In this document: positions 4,619 to 7,291 of the stretch, piece by piece
Layout: every line of letters begins with the position of its first letter
Position numbering within the stretch: position 1 is the stretch's first letter
Assembly (NCBI GenBank): GCA_003532195.1
Contig: DOFA01000189.1
Location: forward strand, 4,768 to 12,058
Length of the DNA: 7,291 nucleotides
Direction of reading: 5' to 3'
Origin: Clostridiales bacterium
GTDB taxonomy: Bacteria; Bacillota; Clostridia; Saccharofermentanales; UBA5734
Notes under the pieces: model-generated
The model's database searches: none
Told to the model about the DNA's origin: nothing
What the model saw: the letters and a program-made list of their open reading frames with translations, nothing else
Translations under genes and position numbers: made by a program

Positions 4619-5374
4619 ATGTGTACGCGCTTATTTCTCAACGGCTGTTCCGGCCGCATGGGTCGGGTCATCTGTGAAATCGCTGCAAGTGCAGACGATT
4701 TGAGTATCGTAGCCGGCAGCGATCTGCAAATTGAACCTGCTGCCTTCCCAATCTATGCCGATCCCCGGGATTGCCGTGAAGAATTTGATGTGGTTGTTGA
4801 TTTTTCCAATCCCTCCGCCCTGCCCCGCCTTTTTGCCTTGATTCGGGAACGGCGCTGTCCGGCGGTCATCTGCACAACCGGGCTGGATGCTGTTCTCAAG
4901 GAAGAGCTGCAGCAGTTATCCGCAGTTGCCCCGATTTTCCAATCGGCTAATATGTCCCTGGGCATCAATCTCTTGATCAGTCTGGTCCGGCAGTCAGCCA
5001 GTCTCCTGTATCCGGAATTCGACATTGAGATTATTGAAGCACACCATAACCAGAAGCTCGATGCCCCTTCCGGAACGGCTTTAATGATTGCCGACCAGAT
5101 TAATGCCGAACTAGATCACAAAATGACCTTTATTCATGACCGCAGCCAGGTCCGGCAAAAGCGCAAGCGTCAGGAAATTGGCATTCATGCGATTCGGGGC
5201 GGCAGTATTGTCGGTGAGCACACTGTCCTTTTCGCCGGCCAGGATGAGCTGGTGACCCTTCATCATAGTGCCCAGTCACGGAACGTTTTTGCCCGCGGCG
5301 CATTAGCCGCAGCCCGCTTCATGGTCGGCAGGCCGGCCGGACTCTACAGCATGCAGGATTTAATTCGAAGTTAG
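4619..5374 (+). CDS. dapB: 4-hydroxy-tetrahydrodipicolinate reductase DapB
   Basis: DapB reduces the DapA product with NAD(P)H to tetrahydrodipicolinate. The 251-residue protein has an N-terminal Rossmann domain with GCSGRMG (9-15) and DVVVDFS (57-63), then CTTG (85-88) and ANMSLGINLL (110-119). The catalytic and binding segment EAHHNQKLDAPSGTA (140-154) includes H142, H143 and K146. IRGGSIVGEH (192-201) is a family motif of the C-terminal domain, and LYSMQDLI (242-249) closes the fold. The length is slightly below E. coli (273) but typical of Firmicutes. ATG 4619 lies one base after the dapA TGA, with GGAG (4607-4610) 8 nt upstream inside the dapA end, so the two genes form one transcript. 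The intrinsic terminator at 5405-5439 ends it. Confidence 0.97.
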   Translation: MCTRLFLNGCSGRMGRVICEIAASADDLSIVAGSDLQIEPAAFPIYADPRDCREEFDVVVDFSNPSALPRLFALIRERRCPAVICTTGLDAVLKEELQQLSAVAPIFQSANMSLGINLLISLVRQSASLLYPEFDIEIIEAHHNQKLDAPSGTALMIADQINAELDHKMTFIHDRSQVRQKRKRQEIGIHAIRGGSIVGEHTVLFAGQDELVTLHHSAQSRNVFARGALAAARFMVGRPAGLYSMQDLIRS

Positions 5375-5389
5375 TCAGCTAAAACCTGG

Positions 5390-6463
5390 TTACCGATTTA
5401 CGCCAGAGGGGGATTCAACCAATCCCCCTTTGCTTTTTTCATCATCGTCAGCAGAACCTTCATCTGGGATCGCATCAGGTTCAGTCTCTGATTCTTCCCG
5501 GGTATCTCCGGCTTCTTCCGTCTCTTCGTTCATCTCCTCAGCGGCTTTTATCTTCTGGATCATATACTTATCCAGGCCCCGGTAGGCGAAGAAATTTGTC
5601 AGAAGCATGTTCAGGCCGAAAGCGATGAAAACATACCAGAGCATGCCCAGAAGCATGGTGATACTATAGCCCATAAAGAAGAGAACGGTCGGGATAACCG
5701 CTAAAATAATCAGGCTGAGCAGCAGGATCAGAATATTCAGCGGCAGACGGAAAATTGAAAACAACAGGCAATTGCGATACAGCTGTTTCAAAGACAAATT
5801 GAAGGTCACCATCATCGGGTAGAGGTACATCTGCATGACACACCAGAGGAAAAACAGGACAACCACCAATGTCTGCAAAAAGATGCGCAATATATCCGAA
5901 CCCAGAACCGCAGTCGTGCTGTAAAAAGCAAAATTGACTGTAAAGACAGCCGTAACCAAAAAGCTGATTAAACTGCTGATCAGCGATTGTTTTAAATTTT
6001 TCCGGGCTTGCTCTTTAAAATCCATCCAGACGAAAGCATGTTCTTCCCGGGAATAATTGCGTAAAAGATAAGTCACTCCGGCATGAACCGGGCCGGCGAT
6101 AATCAGGGACAGCCCGGTCAGCATCATGCCAAGGACAAAATAGACAATGACCATCTGCGAAGCGGCAAAGGCTTCGAAAGTAATGCCTTCCTGCAATGTG
6201 TAGCCGGATTCTTCAAACAGTTTGGCCAAGGTCTCCAGCGTCAGTCCGGGTAAAAGGACCTGGGTTATGTACATGGCGCCCAGAAACGCCAGGAGCAGAG
6301 CCGGCAGGCTGAAAATGACATACATCAGGTTAATGGTGCATATTTTCCAAAACTTGCGGCCCAAGATCGTGAAGAAACCGGCAATCGGTCCCTTAGGCGG
6401 CTCGTCAGGGTAAACGCCCTTCCCTTCCTTGGTGTAGTCAAATAAACCAAAAAAACCAGCCAT
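5390..6463 (-). CDS. DUF624/YesL-type integral membrane protein with acidic cytoplasmic tail
   Basis: Function is unknown. The 357-residue protein resembles the DUF624 (YesL) family of polytopic membrane proteins, often found near sugar-uptake genes in Firmicutes. After a short polar N-terminus (MAGFFGLFDYTKEGKGVYPD), hydrophobic segments lie at about 43-66, 104-130, 160-184, 190-218, 238-262 and 264-290, so six helices are likely. The loop with LRNYSREEHAFVWMDFKEQARKN (within 134-156) is a family-like aromatic/basic segment. Residues about 305-345 form a strongly acidic, low-complexity tail (EEMNEETEEAGD and more), absent from the short family members I know. The start is ATG 6463 with AGGAGG (6471-6476) 7 nt upstream; the ATG at 6502 is in frame but lacks a ribosome site. 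It ends 15 bp from the dapB stop on the opposite strand, and its last codons contain the dapAB terminator. No sugar genes are visible nearby. Confidence 0.75.
   Translation of the reverse strand: MAGFFGLFDYTKEGKGVYPDEPPKGPIAGFFTILGRKFWKICTINLMYVIFSLPALLLAFLGAMYITQVLLPGLTLETLAKLFEESGYTLQEGITFEAFAASQMVIVYFVLGMMLTGLSLIIAGPVHAGVTYLLRNYSREEHAFVWMDFKEQARKNLKQSLISSLISFLVTAVFTVNFAFYSTTAVLGSDILRIFLQTLVVVLFFLWCVMQMYLYPMMVTFNLSLKQLYRNCLLFSIFRLPLNILILLLSLIILAVIPTVLFFMGYSITMLLGMLWYVFIAFGLNMLLTNFFAYRGLDKYMIQKIKAAEEMNEETEEAGDTREESETEPDAIPDEGSADDDEKSKGGLVESPSGVNR
5405..5439 (+). terminator. Rho-independent terminator of dapA-dapB
   Basis: Bases 5405-5415 pair with 5421-5431 (11 bp with one G-U, including five G-C pairs) around the loop CAACC. 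After GC come six T residues (5434-5439). It lies 30 nt past the dapB stop. On the minus strand no T-run follows the stem, so it serves only the plus-strand operon. It lies within the 3' coding end of the convergent membrane protein gene. Confidence 0.9.
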
Positions 6464-6529
6464 GCCCAATCCTCCTGTTACAGCGGCGTCCCAGACCAAC
6501 ATCCAAGGCTTTATGAACCGCTAACGTCT

Positions 6530-6535
6530 ATTATA
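6530..6535 (-). promoter_or_regulatory. Perfect -10 box upstream of the DUF624-type gene
   Basis: The minus strand reads TATAAT at 6535-6530. A start site near 6523 would give a leader of about 60 nt before the ATG at 6463. No good -35 sits at 16-18 nt; TTGTAC (6557-6562) is 21 nt away and weak. The area overlaps the small palindrome at 6548-6560, so activator or repressor control is possible. Confidence 0.45.
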
Positions 6536-6547
6536 ATCTATTTATCA

Positions 6548-6560
6548 GTACACATTGTAC
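6548..6560. repeat. Small palindrome GTACA-N3-TGTAC upstream of the DUF624-type gene
   Basis: GTACA (6548-6552) and TGTAC (6556-6560) are exact inverted repeats separated by CAT. The site covers the -35 region of the predicted promoter of the membrane protein gene, where an operator would act. The arms are short, so chance is possible. Confidence 0.35.
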
Positions 6561-6571
6561 AACGGTTTGTC

Positions 6572-6590
6572 GCAATTGTGAAATAATTGC
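6572..6590. repeat. Inverted repeat between trmFO and the DUF624-type gene
   Basis: GCAATT (6572-6577) and AATTGC (6585-6590) are exact inverted repeats with a 7-nt spacer, starting 8 bp after the trmFO stop in the direction of transcription. As RNA it would be a weak A/U-rich stem with no U-run, so it is a poor terminator; it could be a protein-binding site upstream of the next gene. Confidence 0.35.
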
Positions 6591-6597
6591 AAACGGG

Positions 6598-7291
6598 CTA
6601 TTTTTTAGTTTCCCTCTCACCGCCGTCCAGATCAGTCAAGCCGGCAATTTCCGTCAGGGAACGCTCTGCCTGCGCCTGCAAGCGGTCGTTTTTTTGCCTG
6701 AATCGTCCGGGCAGCGGTTCAATTAAACCATAATTGGCATTCATCGGCTGAAAGTCGTTGATTCTTTCGTCAGAAACATACCGGGCCAATGCTCCGATCA
6801 TGGTCCGGGCCGATGGAACAGCTGCCAGCCGGATTGTCCGGTCAATTCCCCAAGCTTGTGCGGCTGCCTGTCTTCCGGCCAGCAAACCGGATGCTGACGA
6901 TTCGACATAGCCCTCAACTCCGGTGATCTGACCGGCAAAATAGAGCCGCGGTTCTTTGCGAAGACTAAAATCTGGCGCAAGCAGACCGGGCGAGGGCAGG
7001 AAAGTGTTGCGATGCATGACGCCAAACCTGGCAAATTCGGCACTCTCCAGTCCGGGTATCAGCCGGAAGACCCTTTGCTGTTCAGAGAAGCGCAGCCGGG
7101 TTTGAAAGCCAACCATATTGAAAAGGCTTGCCGCGCGGTTGTCCTGCCGCAATTGAACGCAAGCATAAGGTTCGCGGCCTGTCCGCGGGTCGGTCAAGCC
7201 TACCGGCTTCAACGGTCCGAACCGGATTGTATCCCGGCCGCGGCGAGCCATTGTTTCTATGGGCATACACCCTTCAAAGACGATTTCCGCG
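6598..7291 (-). CDS. trmFO: Methylenetetrahydrofolate-tRNA (uracil-5-)-methyltransferase TrmFO (partial, C-terminal half; 5' end off right edge)
   Basis: TrmFO (formerly Gid) is an FAD- and folate-dependent enzyme that makes m5U54 in the tRNA T-loop. The open frame continues to the right edge without a start; its first visible residues are AEIVFEGCMPIETMA. This Cys (codon 7267-7269) aligns with the conserved catalytic cysteine of the FEGCMPIE motif (C226 in Bacillus subtilis). Further family motifs are RFGPLKPVGLTDPRTG, VQLRQDNRAASLFNMVGFQ, RVFRLIPGLESAEFARFG, VMHRNTFLPSP and FAGQITGVEGYVESSASGLLAG. The ATG at 7266 is internal, not a start. The N-terminal FAD-binding domain, about 200 residues, lies outside the window. 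The stop is TAG (6598-6600). The next gene on this strand begins 134 bp downstream, and no clear intrinsic terminator separates them. Confidence 0.96.
   Translation of the reverse strand, partial: AEIVFEGCMPIETMARRGRDTIRFGPLKPVGLTDPRTGREPYACVQLRQDNRAASLFNMVGFQTRLRFSEQQRVFRLIPGLESAEFARFGVMHRNTFLPSPGLLAPDFSLRKEPRLYFAGQITGVEGYVESSASGLLAGRQAAAQAWGIDRTIRLAAVPSARTMIGALARYVSDERINDFQPMNANYGLIEPLPGRFRQKNDRLQAQAERSLTEIAGLTDLDGGERETKK

Noticed and set aside
6464..6502. Upstream ATG at 6502 extending the DUF624-type protein by 13 residues
   Set aside because: The AGGAGG at 6471-6476 is ideally spaced for the ATG at 6463, and no such site serves 6502.

Overview
This window looks like chromosome from a Clostridia-class Firmicute (Bacillota) of moderate GC content. 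The strongest evidence is a SCIFF peptide gene with its radical SAM maturase, a pair that is a hallmark of Clostridia, placed downstream of queA-tgt-yajC. Folate-dependent TrmFO, a DUF624/YesL-type membrane protein, strong purine-rich Shine-Dalgarno sites and sigma-A-like promoters all fit. I cannot name a genus.

Layout. Minus strand, read right to left from 3609: queA (2563-3609), tgt (1421-2566, 4-nt stop/start overlap), yajC (954-1286), scfA encoding the 48-residue SCIFF precursor (771-917), and scfB, the SCIFF maturase (1-687), which runs off the left edge. A promoter inside the 134-bp tgt-yajC gap probably lets yajC-scfA-scfB be expressed separately, and a hairpin between scfA and scfB may lower maturase expression relative to the peptide. 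Plus strand, diverging from queA: dapA (3712-4617) and dapB (4619-5374), one base apart, with a sigma-A promoter upstream and an intrinsic terminator at 5405-5439. Minus strand again: a six-helix DUF624-type protein (5390-6463) that converges on dapB, and the C-terminal half of trmFO (6598 to the right edge).

How the genes work together. QueA and Tgt perform two steps of queuosine tRNA modification. YajC is an accessory of the Sec translocon. ScfA and ScfB form a ribosomally made peptide system in which ScfB installs a Cys-to-Thr thioether. DapA and DapB catalyse the first two committed steps from aspartate semialdehyde toward diaminopimelate and lysine. TrmFO makes m5U54 in tRNA. This is mostly housekeeping DNA.

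The most interesting part is the SCIFF locus: scfA and scfB are easy to miss because one is very short and the other starts with TTG and is cut by the window edge. Further points are a seventh cysteine in the peptide, an inter-gene hairpin, a 12-bp tandem repeat abutting the yajC promoter, a possibly leaderless queA transcript overlapping the dapA promoter, and a non-standard loop after the DapA catalytic lysine. No stretch longer than 300 bp lacks a gene, and I saw no tRNA, rRNA, CRISPR array or insertion sequence.
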